Shown: in pieces, positions 8,392-16,843 of the stretch
How the letters are laid out: every line of letters starts with the position of its first letter
Numbering within the stretch: the first letter of the stretch is position 1
From: Rathayibacter caricis DSM 15933
GTDB taxonomy: Bacteria > Actinomycetota > Actinomycetes > Actinomycetales > Microbacteriaceae
Reading direction: 5' to 3'
DNA: 64,000 nt
Assembly (NCBI RefSeq): GCF_003044275.1
Contig: NZ_PZPL01000001.1
Coordinates: 1,674,001-1,738,000, forward strand
The notes under the pieces: model-generated
What the model was told of the DNA's origin: nothing
What the model saw: the letters and a program-made list of their open reading frames with translations, nothing else
Databases searched by the model: none
Program-made: the position numbers and the translations under genes

Positions 8392-8682
8392 CGCTGCTGG
8401 TCGAGTAGCCCCGGAGGGGCGTATCGAGACCCACCATCGCCGGAGTCGGGGTCCGGTTGGCTCTCGTCCGGTCGGTGGGGATCTCGATACGCCCGCTGCG
8501 CGGGCTACTCGATCAGCAGTGGGTGCCGAAGGTCCGCCCGCTCGGCCCCCCGCCCGCTGCTGGTCGAGTAGCCCCGGAGGGGCGTATCGAGACCCGCCGT
8601 CGCCGGAGTCGGGGTCCGGTCGGCTCTCGTCAACGCGGTGGGGATCTCGATACGCCCGCTGCGCGGGCTACTCGATCAGCAA
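8392..8682. repeat. Two tandem copies of a paired inverted intergenic repeat
   Basis: Two copies of about 128 bases (8392-8519 and 8555-8682) are nearly identical. Each opens with a half-element containing GCTGGTCGAGTAGCCCC and GGGGCGTATCGAGACC, has a unique-looking core of about 50 bases, and closes with the same half-element inverted (GGGATCTCGATACGCCC ... GGGCTACTCGATCAGCA). The halves are themselves small palindromes (GCCCGC-gca-GCGGGC). The same half-elements occur at 24.0-24.2 kb and 27.1-27.4 kb. No protein is encoded. They resemble REP/BIME-type sequences in organisation; origin and role are unknown. Confidence 0.85.
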
Positions 8683-8809
8683 GGAGCCGTGCTTCCGTCC
8701 GGCCCGACGCAACCCGATCGATCCGTCGCGGGAGGCCGCCCCGCGCGACTCCGCGCGGCCGTTCTCGACGGATCGGCGCCGCCCGGCACGCCCGGGTAAA
8801 ATCGAGCGC

Positions 8810-9535
8810 ATGACCACCCCCAGCCTGCCCAGCGTCGCCGAGATCGCGGCGCTCATCGACCACGCGATCCTGAAGCCCGAGCTCACCCGCGCCGAGGTCG
8901 ACGCGCAGCTCGACGAGGCCGCCGCCTCGGGCGTGTTCAGCGTCTGCGTCCGCCCCTCCGACATCGCGCACGCGGTGCGCCGCCTCGAGGGCTCCGGAGT
9001 CCTCGTCGGCACCGTCATCGGCTTCCCGCACGGCACCACCTCCACGGCCGCGAAGGTCGCCGAGTCGCGTCAGGCCCTGGCCGACGGTGCGAGCGAGCTC
9101 GACATGGTCGTCAACATCGGCCGCCTGCGCAGCGGCCTGCTGCAGGACGTCGAGGACGACGTCCGCGCGGTGGTCGACGCCGCCGACGGCCACGTCGTCA
9201 AGGTGATCCTCGAGACGAGCCTCCTCGACGACGAGCAGGTCGTCGCGGGCAGCGAAGCGTCCGAGCGCGCCGGCGCCGACTTCGTCAAGACCGCCACCGG
9301 CTTCGCGGGCGGCGGCGCCAACGAGCACGACCTGCGCCTGATGCGCGGCGCGGTGTCCGACGCCGTCCAGGTGAAGGCCTCCGGAGGCGTCCGCGACCTC
9401 GACACGCTGCTTGCGTACCGCGACCTCGGCGTCACCCGCTTCGGCACGAGCGGATCGGCGACGATCCTCGGCGACCTGGCCGCGCGCCTCGACGGCGACG
9501 CCTCGGCCGCGCGCGTCGACTCCGCCTCCTACTGA
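8810..9535 (+). CDS. deoC: Deoxyribose-phosphate aldolase
   Basis: The protein of 241 residues converts 2-deoxy-D-ribose 5-phosphate to glyceraldehyde 3-phosphate and acetaldehyde in deoxynucleoside breakdown. The class I aldolase residues are visible: Asp98 (SELDMVVNIG), the Schiff-base Lys160 in DFVKTATGF, and Lys189 in VKASGGVRD. Length and motif order match DeoC. The start is the ATG at 8810 preceded by a weak purine stretch. A small membrane protein begins 2 bases after its stop, so the two are probably co-transcribed. Confidence 0.96.
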   Translation: MTTPSLPSVAEIAALIDHAILKPELTRAEVDAQLDEAAASGVFSVCVRPSDIAHAVRRLEGSGVLVGTVIGFPHGTTSTAAKVAESRQALADGASELDMVVNIGRLRSGLLQDVEDDVRAVVDAADGHVVKVILETSLLDDEQVVAGSEASERAGADFVKTATGFAGGGANEHDLRLMRGAVSDAVQVKASGGVRDLDTLLAYRDLGVTRFGTSGSATILGDLAARLDGDASAARVDSASY

Positions 9536-9537
9536 CC

Positions 9538-10071
9538 GTGGCCCGCCGCGCCGCCGGGCCCGTCTCCCGGTGGATGGAGTACACCCGCCGTCCGCTCGAG
9601 GAGAGCGCCCGCGCCCTCAAGGAGCGGGTCTACGCGACGTTCACGGGCCTCGCGGTCGTCATGATCTACGCCGTCGACGACCACCCCGACGCGGGCCACG
9701 CCCTGCGGAGCCTCGTGATCTCGATCATCGGCATCTCGGCGGCCGGATTCACGGCCGAGGTCATCGCGCACCAGGTCACCCACGCCGCGCTCCCGTCACG
9801 ATCGGAGCTGCGCGTCATGCTCCGCATCGCGGCGGGCGCGCTCGCGTCGGCGTCGCTCCCGGTGCTCGCCCTGCTCGCGGCGGTGCTCGGCTGGATCGAG
9901 GCGACGACGGCCCTGTGGATCGGCGTCGGCGTGTACGCCGCGGTGCTCGCCGCCGTCGCGCTGATCGCGGTCGGCCGGGCGGGCCTCACCTGGCGGCAGC
10001 GCGTGATCTCGCTCGCGATCCTCCTGGGCCTGGGCGCGCTCGTCGTGGGTGTGCTCGCCCTCGCGCACTGA
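9538..10071 (+). CDS. Membrane protein of unknown function downstream of deoC
   Basis: A GTG at 9538, two bases after the deoC stop, starts a protein of 177 residues. It has an amphipathic N-terminus (residues 1-30), a helix around FTGLAVVMIYAVDD, a second around LVISIIGISAAGFTAEVIAHQV, and two or three more between residues 95 and 175. The histidine/aspartate-rich loop DDHPDAGHAL and the conserved-looking E-V-I-A-H-Q-V-T-H stretch are notable, as several are charged residues at a membrane edge. I do not recognise the family. Confidence 0.7.
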   Translation: MARRAAGPVSRWMEYTRRPLEESARALKERVYATFTGLAVVMIYAVDDHPDAGHALRSLVISIIGISAAGFTAEVIAHQVTHAALPSRSELRVMLRIAAGALASASLPVLALLAAVLGWIEATTALWIGVGVYAAVLAAVALIAVGRAGLTWRQRVISLAILLGLGALVVGVLALAH

Positions 10072-10105
10072 CCCGGGCGTCGAGGCGGGCGTAGGCTCGG
10101 GAGCG

Positions 10106-11011
10106 ATGTCGTCACGCACCCGGGTCGAGCTCGGCCGCCGCGAGGATCTGGGCGCCGACTGCGCGAACTGCTTCGGGCTCTGCTGCGTCGCCCTGGCGTT
10201 CTCGCGCTCGAGCGATTTCCCCGTCGACAAGCCGGCGGGCGATCCGTGCACGAACCTCGACTCCGAGGACGCCTGCACGATCCACCGCCGCCTCCGCCCC
10301 GAGGGCTTCGTCGGCTGCACGGTCTTCGACTGCTTCGGCGCGGGGCAGAAGGTGTCGACGCACACGTTCGGCGGTGTCTCGTGGCGGAGCGACGCGGCGG
10401 TGCGCGAGCGGATGTTCGCCGTGTTCCCGCTCGTCCGCCGCCTCCACGAGCTGCTCTGGTACCTCGATGTCGCGCTCGAGATCGACGCCGCTGACGGCGA
10501 CGCCGTCCGCCGCCGCTTCGAGGCCGTGCACGCGCTCACGCTCGCCTCGCCGGAGGAGATCCTCGCGGCCGACGTGGACGCCGAGTTCGCCGCGTCCCGC
10601 CCGCTCCTGATCGCCGCGAGCGCGGCGGCGCGCGCCGGGGTGGGCACCGGCTCCGACCGCCGCCTCGTCCCGGGCGCCGACCTGCTGGGCGCGGACCTGC
10701 GCGGAGCGGACCTCCGCGGCACCGACCTCCGCGGAGCGCTGCTGATCGCGGCCGACCTGCGCCGCACCGACCTGCACCGCTGCGACGTGCTCGGAGTGGA
10801 CCTCCGCGACGCGGACGTGTCCGGCGCCGACCTCTCGGGCGCGCTCTACCTCACCCAGGCGCAGGTCTCGAGCACGCGCGGCGACGCGGCGACCGTGCTC
10901 CCTCCGCACTTCGAGCGGCCCTCGCACTGGTCGAGCACGACCGCCCCCGACCGCCCGCGCGCGTCGGGACGACGCCCCACGGGACCCCGCAGAACAGGAC
11001 GACGCCGATGA
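10106..11011 (+). CDS. YkgJ-like cysteine cluster fused to pentapeptide repeats
   Basis: The product of 301 residues starts at the ATG at 10106. Residues 19-27 read CANCFGLCC, the C-x2-C-x3-C-C signature of YkgJ/UPF0153-type metal clusters, with four more cysteines at 48, 57, 71 and 76. A helical middle follows, and between about residues 190 and 250 come pentapeptide repeats of A-D-L-x-G type (GADLLGADLRGADLRGTDLRG), which should fold as a right-handed quadrilateral helix. The basic tail (RASGRRPTGPRRTGRRR) ends with a stop that overlaps the following oxidoreductase start (ATGA). Possible metal-binding scaffold; the role is not known. Confidence 0.8.
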   Translation: MSSRTRVELGRREDLGADCANCFGLCCVALAFSRSSDFPVDKPAGDPCTNLDSEDACTIHRRLRPEGFVGCTVFDCFGAGQKVSTHTFGGVSWRSDAAVRERMFAVFPLVRRLHELLWYLDVALEIDAADGDAVRRRFEAVHALTLASPEEILAADVDAEFAASRPLLIAASAAARAGVGTGSDRRLVPGADLLGADLRGADLRGTDLRGALLIAADLRRTDLHRCDVLGVDLRDADVSGADLSGALYLTQAQVSSTRGDAATVLPPHFERPSHWSSTTAPDRPRASGRRPTGPRRTGRRR

Positions 11012-12117
11012 CCTCCTCCCCGATCCGCTTCGCGATCGTCGGCTCCGGCTGGCGCACCGGCTTCTTCCTCCGCCTCGCCCGCGACGTGCCGGAGTCGTTC
11101 CGGGTCACCGGGATCCACTCGCGGTCCGCGCGCCGCGACGCGGTCGCCGCCGAGTGGGGCGTGCCCGCGTTCGCGAGCGTCGACGAGCTCGTCGCTCGCG
11201 GCGACCCCGAGTTCGTGCTCGTCGCCGTGCCGGTCGAGGTGGCGTCCGACATCACGGCGGACCTCGTCCGTCGCGGGATCCGCGTGCTCGAGGAGACGCC
11301 TCCGGCCCTCGACGTGCCCGCGATGCGGCGGATGTGGGACGAGGTCGGCGGCTCCGACCTGGTGCAGGTGGCCGATCAGAGCCTGTTCATGCCCGCGCAC
11401 TCCGCGCGCTGGAAGGCGGTGCGCTCGGGCCTCATCGGCACGCCGACCCAGGTGCAGGTCTGCTCGAACCACCTGTACCACGCGGTCTCGATCATGCGCG
11501 GGCTGCTCGGCGACCGGGGCGGGCCGACCCGCGTGAGCGCGCGCGATCTCCGCGCGCCGCTCCTGGATCCGCTGACGACGCACGGCTGGACCGACGCGAC
11601 CGAGGCCGAGGAGCGGACGACCACCCTGGCGACCCTCGACTTCGGCGACGGCCGCTCGGGGCTCTACGACTTCACCGACAACCAGTGGTTCACCCCGCTG
11701 CGCCACCGCCGGCTGACCGTGCGCGGCTCGCACGGCGAGATCGACGGCGACAGCGTGGTGCGGATGGCGGCGCCGCGGTCGGTCGTCGAGTCGCGGATCA
11801 CCCGCCGGCAGACGGGGATCGACCACAACCTCGAGGGCTTCCACCTCGACACGATCGCGCTCGACGGCGAGGTGCTGTTCCAGAACCCGCACCAAGGCGC
11901 GCGGCAGTCCGACGAGGACATCGCCGTCGACGCGCTCGTCGGCGCGACGGGCGCCTGGGCGAGGGGCGAGGGGCCGGCGCCCTATCGGCTCGCGGACGGG
12001 CTGCAGGACCACCTGCTGGGTCTCGCGATCCGGGAGTCGGCCCAGGCGGGCGCCGACGTCGTCACCGAGCGCGAGCCCTGGGCCGACGCGCTCAGCCGTC
12101 CGTCGGTGTTCCGCTGA
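11008..12117 (+). CDS. Gfo/Idh/MocA family oxidoreductase
   Basis: The protein of 369 residues has an N-terminal Rossmann fold with the dinucleotide signature IRFAIVGSGWRTGFF (residues 6-20) and the later EETPPAL at about 95-101, which occupies the place of the E-K-P motif that holds the catalytic lysine; here that lysine is replaced, so activity may differ. The C-terminal part is the alpha/beta substrate domain. Substrates in this family are sugars, inositols or their derivatives. Its start overlaps the stop of the cysteine-cluster protein, implying co-expression. Confidence 0.88.
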   Translation: MTSSPIRFAIVGSGWRTGFFLRLARDVPESFRVTGIHSRSARRDAVAAEWGVPAFASVDELVARGDPEFVLVAVPVEVASDITADLVRRGIRVLEETPPALDVPAMRRMWDEVGGSDLVQVADQSLFMPAHSARWKAVRSGLIGTPTQVQVCSNHLYHAVSIMRGLLGDRGGPTRVSARDLRAPLLDPLTTHGWTDATEAEERTTTLATLDFGDGRSGLYDFTDNQWFTPLRHRRLTVRGSHGEIDGDSVVRMAAPRSVVESRITRRQTGIDHNLEGFHLDTIALDGEVLFQNPHQGARQSDEDIAVDALVGATGAWARGEGPAPYRLADGLQDHLLGLAIRESAQAGADVVTEREPWADALSRPSVFR

Positions 12118-12352
12118 TCCCGGCGCCGTCGGAGTCGTCGTCCGCGGGCACGCCCTCGATCACCTCGCGCTGCAGCAGGTGCGCCCCGCTCCAGCACTCG
12201 ATGATGCAGCGGGGGAACGCCTCGCGATCGGGTGAGCGGAGCCACACCGTCGCGGCCTCGCGCGCCCATGCCTCGGAGGCGTAGACGCCGATGACCTCGG
12301 TGCGGTCCTCCCAGGGAGAGGCCGTCGACAGGACGAAGTGGGCGCCGGGCAT
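12092..12352 (-). CDS. Small conserved-looking hypothetical protein
   Basis: The 86-residue product (MPGAHFVLSTASPWEDRTEV) has a compact alpha/beta-like pattern and an acidic, low-complexity tail (ADDDSDGAG). No membrane segment or known motif was found. Its 3' end overlaps the convergent oxidoreductase gene by 26 bases. Coding is supported by residue composition and start context only. Confidence 0.5.
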   Translation of the reverse strand: MPGAHFVLSTASPWEDRTEVIGVYASEAWAREAATVWLRSPDREAFPRCIIECWSGAHLLQREVIEGVPADDDSDGAGISGTPTDG

Positions 12353-12397
12353 GGGGCCACGCTAGCGCCCTCGCGGATCCCGTGGGGTCGACGCGGG

Positions 12398-12628
12398 TCA
12401 GCCGATGGTGGCCCGGAGGCGCCCGTTCAGGGCGCTCAGGGCCGCGGCGAGCTCCTCGTGGTCGGCTCCCGCGAGCACGCCGCCGCCCTGCTCGAGGCTG
12501 CGGCGGATCAGCTCGATCTCGGCGTCGGGCAGCCGTCGGGCGGCCAGCAGGCCTTCGAGTGTCGCGAGGACCGCGACGAGGGCGACGGCGTCGTCCACGT
12601 CGAGCGGCCGGGTGCAGGCGTTCTGCAT
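12398..12628 (-). CDS. Small helical hypothetical protein
   Basis: A 76-residue, mostly helical and acidic protein (MQNACTRPLDVDDAVALV). It carries no signal peptide, cysteine motif or membrane helix. It stands on the same strand as the CsbD and Asp23-like genes upstream of it and may belong to the same stress-type group. Function unknown. Confidence 0.5.
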   Translation of the reverse strand: MQNACTRPLDVDDAVALVAVLATLEGLLAARRLPDAEIELIRRSLEQGGGVLAGADHEELAAALSALNGRLRATIG

Positions 12629-12726
12629 TCGATGCTCCTGTTCGCGATCCGGGTCCGGGGATCCTGTCGATGATCGTGCAGACGGACGCCCCGCCGCGAG
12701 GGGCGGGGCGTCCGGAGGGGGCAGTG

Positions 12727-12900
12727 TCAGTTCTTGAAGACGTCCTTGACGTCCTCGCCCGTCTTCTTCAGGTCGGCGGCCTGCTGGTCGCGGCGGCCCT
12801 CCTCGGCCTTGCGCTCGTCGCCCTGGACGTTGCCGAGAGCCTCCTTCGCCTTGCCGGCGAGGTCCTGAGCGGCGTTCTTGATCTTGTCGTCGAGTCCCAC
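12727..12900 (-). CDS. CsbD family stress protein
   Basis: A 57-residue protein starting at a GTG at 12900 after a GGAAGGA ribosome binding site. It is made of lysine-, glutamate- and alanine-rich helix with the CsbD signature DDKIKNAAQDLAGKAKEALG near the N-terminus. CsbD-like proteins are small general-stress proteins, sigma-B-controlled in Bacillus, whose molecular role is unknown. It is just downstream of the Asp23-like gene on the same strand, which fits a stress cluster. Confidence 0.88.
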   Translation of the reverse strand: MGLDDKIKNAAQDLAGKAKEALGNVQGDERKAEEGRRDQQAADLKKTGEDVKDVFKN

Positions 12901-12951
12901 GAGGGTGTCCTTCCGTCGGTGTTCGTGTGGGGGTGCGGTGGGTTGGGGCGC

Positions 12952-13362
12952 CTAGGCGACGCGGGGCTCGGCCTCGGGGGCGTCGTCCTCGGGGATGTGC
13001 ACGTCCTGGACGGTCACGTTGATCTCGGCGACGTCCATGCCGACGATCTCGCGGATCGCCTCGGCGACGGCGGAGCGCACGCCCTCGGCGACGCTCTGCA
13101 GCGCGGCCGGGTACTCGGCGACGATCACGACGTCGGCGGCGACCTGGCGCTCGCCGACCTCGACCTTGACGCCCTGGCCGCGGTCGTCGTTGCCGATGGC
13201 GCTGCGGAGCGCGCCGATCGCGCGGGCCGCTCCTCCGCCGAGGGCGTGGACGCCGGGGACCTGACGGGCGGCGATGCCCGCGACCTTCGCGATGACGGCG
13301 TCGTCGATGACGGTGCGTCCGACTCCGGTGCCCGTCGTGGTGGTCGCGTTGCTGTCGGCCAT
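12952..13362 (-). CDS. Asp23/Gls24 family envelope-stress protein
   Basis: The start at 13362 (MADSNATTTTGTG) follows AGAGGAG; a longer form from 13443 is not supported. The 136-residue product contains the family core: VIDDAVIAKVAGIAARQVPG, then EVGERQVAADVVIVAEY and VAEINVTVQDVHIP. Asp23-type proteins associate with the membrane and are tied to cell-wall stress; actinobacterial genomes often hold several copies. The CsbD gene lies downstream. Confidence 0.9.
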   Translation of the reverse strand: MADSNATTTTGTGVGRTVIDDAVIAKVAGIAARQVPGVHALGGGAARAIGALRSAIGNDDRGQGVKVEVGERQVAADVVIVAEYPAALQSVAEGVRSAVAEAIREIVGMDVAEINVTVQDVHIPEDDAPEAEPRVA

Positions 13363-13492
13363 GATCTCCTCTTTCGCGTGGTGCCCGATCCGGTCGATCG
13401 GGGCGGTATGCGAATAGGACGCGACGACGTCCGTGAACGTCACGGTGCTCGGCGGCTCATCCAGGGAACTGCCAGAGAAGCACCGTGAGGCC

Positions 13493-14509
13493 TCATCGCG
13501 CCGTCGTGCGCTCCAGGAACTCCAGGGTCCGCTCGAGCGTCACCCGCGCCTCCGGCAGGTCGAAGTCGAACTGGTACTCGTGCCCCAGCTGCGCCTCGTG
13601 GCCCTCGCCCCAGAAGAGGTCGGTCACCGGCACGCCGAGCGTGCGGAGGTGCGCGGCGAACGGACGCGACTGGCGGGCCGTGAGCGGGTCGGCGTTCCCT
13701 CCGCTGAGGAAGACCGGCGGGAACCGCGGAGTGACGTGGTCGATGGTCGACATGTGCAGCCCCGCGGTCGACTCCGACCAGTTGCGCCGGCCCGTGTAGG
13801 CCCAGAGCGCCGCGCGGAACGCCCAGCCGGCGACTCCGGTCACCTTCGACACCCCGGTCAGGTCGAACACGCCGCAGTGCAGGATCAGGGCGCGCAGCGC
13901 GTCGACGGGGAGGCTGGTCACCAGCCCGGCGTCGCGGGCGTAGGAGGGGTTCGTGATCGCGGTGGCGAGCTGGCTGGCGAGCTGCGCACCCGCGGAGTCG
14001 CCCGCCAGCACGATGCGGTCGCGGGCGATGCCCAGGCGGCCGGCGTGGCGGCGGAGGTGCTCGAGCCCGGCGAGCAGCTGGCGCGGCGCCGTCGGGTAGG
14101 TCGACTCGGGACCGCGGCCGTAGTCGAGGCCGACCGCCGTGTAGCCGGCGGCGGCGAGCATGCGCAGGTAGGGCTCGACGTCCTGCCGGTGCCCCGAGAT
14201 CCAGGCTCCGCCGTGGATCCACACCACGGTCGGCCGCGCGCCCGCGCCGGCGGAGCGGAAGACGTCGGCGGTGGTGGCGGGCGCGCCGTCGCGCGCGGGG
14301 ACGATCTCGGCGACGCGGCTGACCCCCTCCGGCACGAACGGCCGCATGGTGTCGGCGGTGCGCCGCGCCTCGCGCTCGAACACGGTGCGGATCGCGAGGG
14401 CCGCCGGCCACGGCGTCGCCCCGAGCGCCGCTCCCGCTGCCGCTCCGGCCGCCGCGAGGACGCCTCCGGTGCCGACGATCGCCCCGGTGGTCGCGGCTGT
14501 GCGCCTCAT
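13493..14509 (-). CDS. Alpha/beta hydrolase of the HSL (lipase/esterase) family
   Basis: The 338-residue protein has an N-terminal hydrophobic Ala/Gly-rich segment (residues 8-34, signal or anchor), followed by an alpha/beta hydrolase domain. The oxyanion motif HGGAW (about 99-103) and the nucleophile motif GDSAG (about 168-172) place it in the hormone-sensitive-lipase group. A likely acid is Asp in GGNADPLTA and a likely histidine is in WGEGHEAQLG. Expected activity is on short esters; the natural substrate is unknown and it may act at the outer membrane face. Confidence 0.87.
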   Translation of the reverse strand: MRRTAATTGAIVGTGGVLAAAGAAAGAALGATPWPAALAIRTVFEREARRTADTMRPFVPEGVSRVAEIVPARDGAPATTADVFRSAGAGARPTVVWIHGGAWISGHRQDVEPYLRMLAAAGYTAVGLDYGRGPESTYPTAPRQLLAGLEHLRRHAGRLGIARDRIVLAGDSAGAQLASQLATAITNPSYARDAGLVTSLPVDALRALILHCGVFDLTGVSKVTGVAGWAFRAALWAYTGRRNWSESTAGLHMSTIDHVTPRFPPVFLSGGNADPLTARQSRPFAAHLRTLGVPVTDLFWGEGHEAQLGHEYQFDFDLPEARVTLERTLEFLERTTAR

Positions 14510-14650
14510 GCTGGTCCCCCTCCGCTGCGACGTCCGCCCGAGCCCCCGCTCGGTGCCGCCGCGTCGCTGCAGGAGGAAGGCTACGCACTCGATGTTTCGA
14601 CCGTGCGACGCGATTCGTGCCGCGGAGCGCCGCCGTGGTGCGATGGGACG

Positions 14651-15454
14651 GTGACGGACGACGCGAAGGCCCCGGTGCTGCCCACCGAGCGGCGCGGGCG
14701 GCAGTACCTGCTGCTCGGCCTCATCGGAGTGATCGGCGGGGTGCTCTCGGGCGCGTTCGGAGTCGGCGGCGGCATCGTGATGGTGCCGATGCTGGTCGCG
14801 TGGGCCGGGATGGACCAGCGCCGCGCCTCCGCGACCTCGCTGCTCGCGATCGCGCCCACGTCGGTCGCCGGCGCCTTCGGCTACGCGCTGGCCGGGCAGG
14901 TCGCCTGGATCCCGGCGGCGGTCATCGCCGCGGCGGCGATGCTCGGCGCGGTCCTCGGCTCGTGGCTGCTCGCGCGGCTCCCGCTGGGCGTGCTGCGCTG
15001 GCTCTTCGTCGCCCTGCTGGTCGCGGCGGCGGTGCGGATGGCCCTGTTCGGCTCGAACGAGACCGGCGACGTGGCGGAGGGCTGGGCCGTGTGGCCCGGC
15101 TTCGTCGGGCTGGGCGCGGCGATGGGCGTCGCCTCCGGTCTCTTCGGGATCGGCGGGGGCGCGATCGCGGTGCCGGTGCTCGTGGGTGCCTTCGGACTCG
15201 CCGACCTGCTCGCCAAGGGCACGTCGCTGGCGGCGATGATCCCGACCGCCATCAGCGGCTCGATCGCCAACGCCCGCCGCGGACTGCTCGACGTGCGGGC
15301 GGGGCTCGTCGTCGGCTTGACCGCGACCGCGTCCTCGTTCGCCGGAGTGGCTCTGTCGTTCCTCCTCCCCGCGCGGCTGTCGGGGATCCTCTTCGCGGCG
15401 CTGCTCCTGCTGGCCGCGCTGCAGCTGGCGCTGAAGGCGCGGCGGCGCGCCTGA
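14651..15454 (+). CDS. TauE/SafE family anion exporter
   Basis: Translation from the GTG at 14651 gives 267 residues with about eight membrane helices. The family signature, a glycine-rich G-x-G-G-G stretch, appears twice as expected for its internal duplication: GAFGVGGGIVMVPML near residue 38 and GLFGIGGGAIAVPVLV near residue 173. Members move sulfite, sulfoacetate and related anions, but many remain unassigned. It is divergent from the esterase gene, with a 141-base gap. Confidence 0.9.
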   Translation: MTDDAKAPVLPTERRGRQYLLLGLIGVIGGVLSGAFGVGGGIVMVPMLVAWAGMDQRRASATSLLAIAPTSVAGAFGYALAGQVAWIPAAVIAAAAMLGAVLGSWLLARLPLGVLRWLFVALLVAAAVRMALFGSNETGDVAEGWAVWPGFVGLGAAMGVASGLFGIGGGAIAVPVLVGAFGLADLLAKGTSLAAMIPTAISGSIANARRGLLDVRAGLVVGLTATASSFAGVALSFLLPARLSGILFAALLLLAALQLALKARRRA

Positions 15455-15577
15455 TCGTCGTGCGCCCCTGCCCGATGGCGGGCCCCGCCGTCAACGCCCT
15501 TCTCGCGGTCGGCGGCGCGGCTCTAGCGTCCTGACGACGGCGGTCCGGCGGGCGGGCGCCGGGAGCGGAGGGACCCC

Positions 15578-16387
15578 ATGGCGGTCGCGGACGGCGGGCG
15601 GCGGAGCGCGGACGGCGGGCAGCGGAGCGCGCCCCGGGGAGGGCCCGCGTTCTTCCGGAACGAGGCACCCGGCATCCACCGGATCGAGCACGCGTACACG
15701 AACCTGTACCTGCTCGAGGAGGGCGGCCGGATCACGGTCGTCGACGCGGGACTGCCGCGCACCTGGCCGCACCTGCTGCGCGCCCTCGAGGTGCTCGGGC
15801 GCGACGTCTCGGACATCGACGCCCTGGTGCTCACCCACGCCCACTTCGACCACGTCGGCGTCGCCCGGCGCCTCGCCGAGCGGGGCGTCCCCGTGCTCCT
15901 GCACCCGGCCGATGCACCGCTGGCCGCGCACCCGTACTCGTACCGGAGGCAGCGCACCCCGTTCGTCTACCCGCTGCGGTACCCCTCGGCGATCCCCGTG
16001 CTGGGAGCGATGGCGCGCGCCGGCGCGCTGGCCGTCCCTCCGCTGACGACCACGGTCGCCCTGCGCGCGGGCGAGACGCTCGACGTGCCGGGATCGCCGA
16101 CCGTGCTCGCGACTCCGGGGCACACCGACGGCCACGTCTCGCTGCACGTCGCCGACCGCGGAGCCGTGATCGGCGGCGACGCCCTCGTGACGCTCGACCC
16201 CTACTCGGCGCGCACCGGTCCGCATCTGGTGGCGCGCGCGGCGACGGCCGACACCGCCCGCTCGCTCGCGTCGCTGGACGTGCTCGCGGCGACGGGGGCG
16301 CAGACCCTGCTGCCGGGGCACGGCGAGCCGTGGCGCCTCGGAGTGGCGGCGGCCGCGACGCAGGCGCGGCGCGCGCCGATGGCCTGA
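15578..16387 (+). CDS. MBL-fold metallo-hydrolase
   Basis: The protein of 269 residues has the binuclear metal site of the metallo-beta-lactamase fold: THAHFDH at about residues 87-93, HTDGH near 184-188, GGDALV near 204 and GHGEP near 247. This is close to the group that includes glyoxalase II and lactonase-type enzymes, with a longer central insertion. The substrate cannot be told. The first 20 residues are Gly/Arg-rich and perhaps disordered. Confidence 0.88.
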   Translation: MAVADGGRRSADGGQRSAPRGGPAFFRNEAPGIHRIEHAYTNLYLLEEGGRITVVDAGLPRTWPHLLRALEVLGRDVSDIDALVLTHAHFDHVGVARRLAERGVPVLLHPADAPLAAHPYSYRRQRTPFVYPLRYPSAIPVLGAMARAGALAVPPLTTTVALRAGETLDVPGSPTVLATPGHTDGHVSLHVADRGAVIGGDALVTLDPYSARTGPHLVARAATADTARSLASLDVLAATGAQTLLPGHGEPWRLGVAAAATQARRAPMA

Positions 16388-16391
16388 GCGG

Positions 16392-16733
16392 TCAGCCGGC
16401 GATCAGTGCCGTGAGCCGATCGGCGGCCGCGGTCACGCTCGAGACCGCGCTGAGCGTCACCAGGCACGCGACACCCCAGAACCAGGTGCGACCGGGAGCC
16501 CGGGCGCTGCGGCGGTCGAACGCGAGCCACCAGGCGCCGACGACCGAGACGCAGGCCGCGATGACCGAGCCGAGCGCCATCCGCACGTGGTCCTCCGGGC
16601 CGGGGGACGACCACGAGTTCGTCGCGAGCAGGATCGCGAGCGGGACGACGATCACGGCCAGGACGCCGAGGAGGACGGCGTGACGGGACGAGCGCTGATC
16701 GGGTCGAGGAGGTGCCGTCGGTGCAGTGGTCAT
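16392..16733 (-). CDS. Small two-to-three-helix membrane protein
   Basis: Starting at the ATG at 16733 (MTTAPTAPPRPD), which follows GGGGGACGA, the 113-residue product has a proline-rich head, helices around VLLGVLAVIVVPLAILLA, MALGSVIAACVSVVGAWWLAF and FWGVACLVTLSAVSSV. No known motif. Convergent with the MBL gene. Function unknown. Confidence 0.65.
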   Translation of the reverse strand: MTTAPTAPPRPDQRSSRHAVLLGVLAVIVVPLAILLATNSWSSPGPEDHVRMALGSVIAACVSVVGAWWLAFDRRSARAPGRTWFWGVACLVTLSAVSSVTAAADRLTALIAG

Positions 16734-16843
16734 GACTCGTCCCCCGTCGTGCCGGGAGCGTCCCGGCAGGGCGACGCTACCTCGGCGGCACTCCGGAGTC
16801 ACCGGAACGGGGGAGAATCGGTAGCGATGTCACCTCGAGTCGC

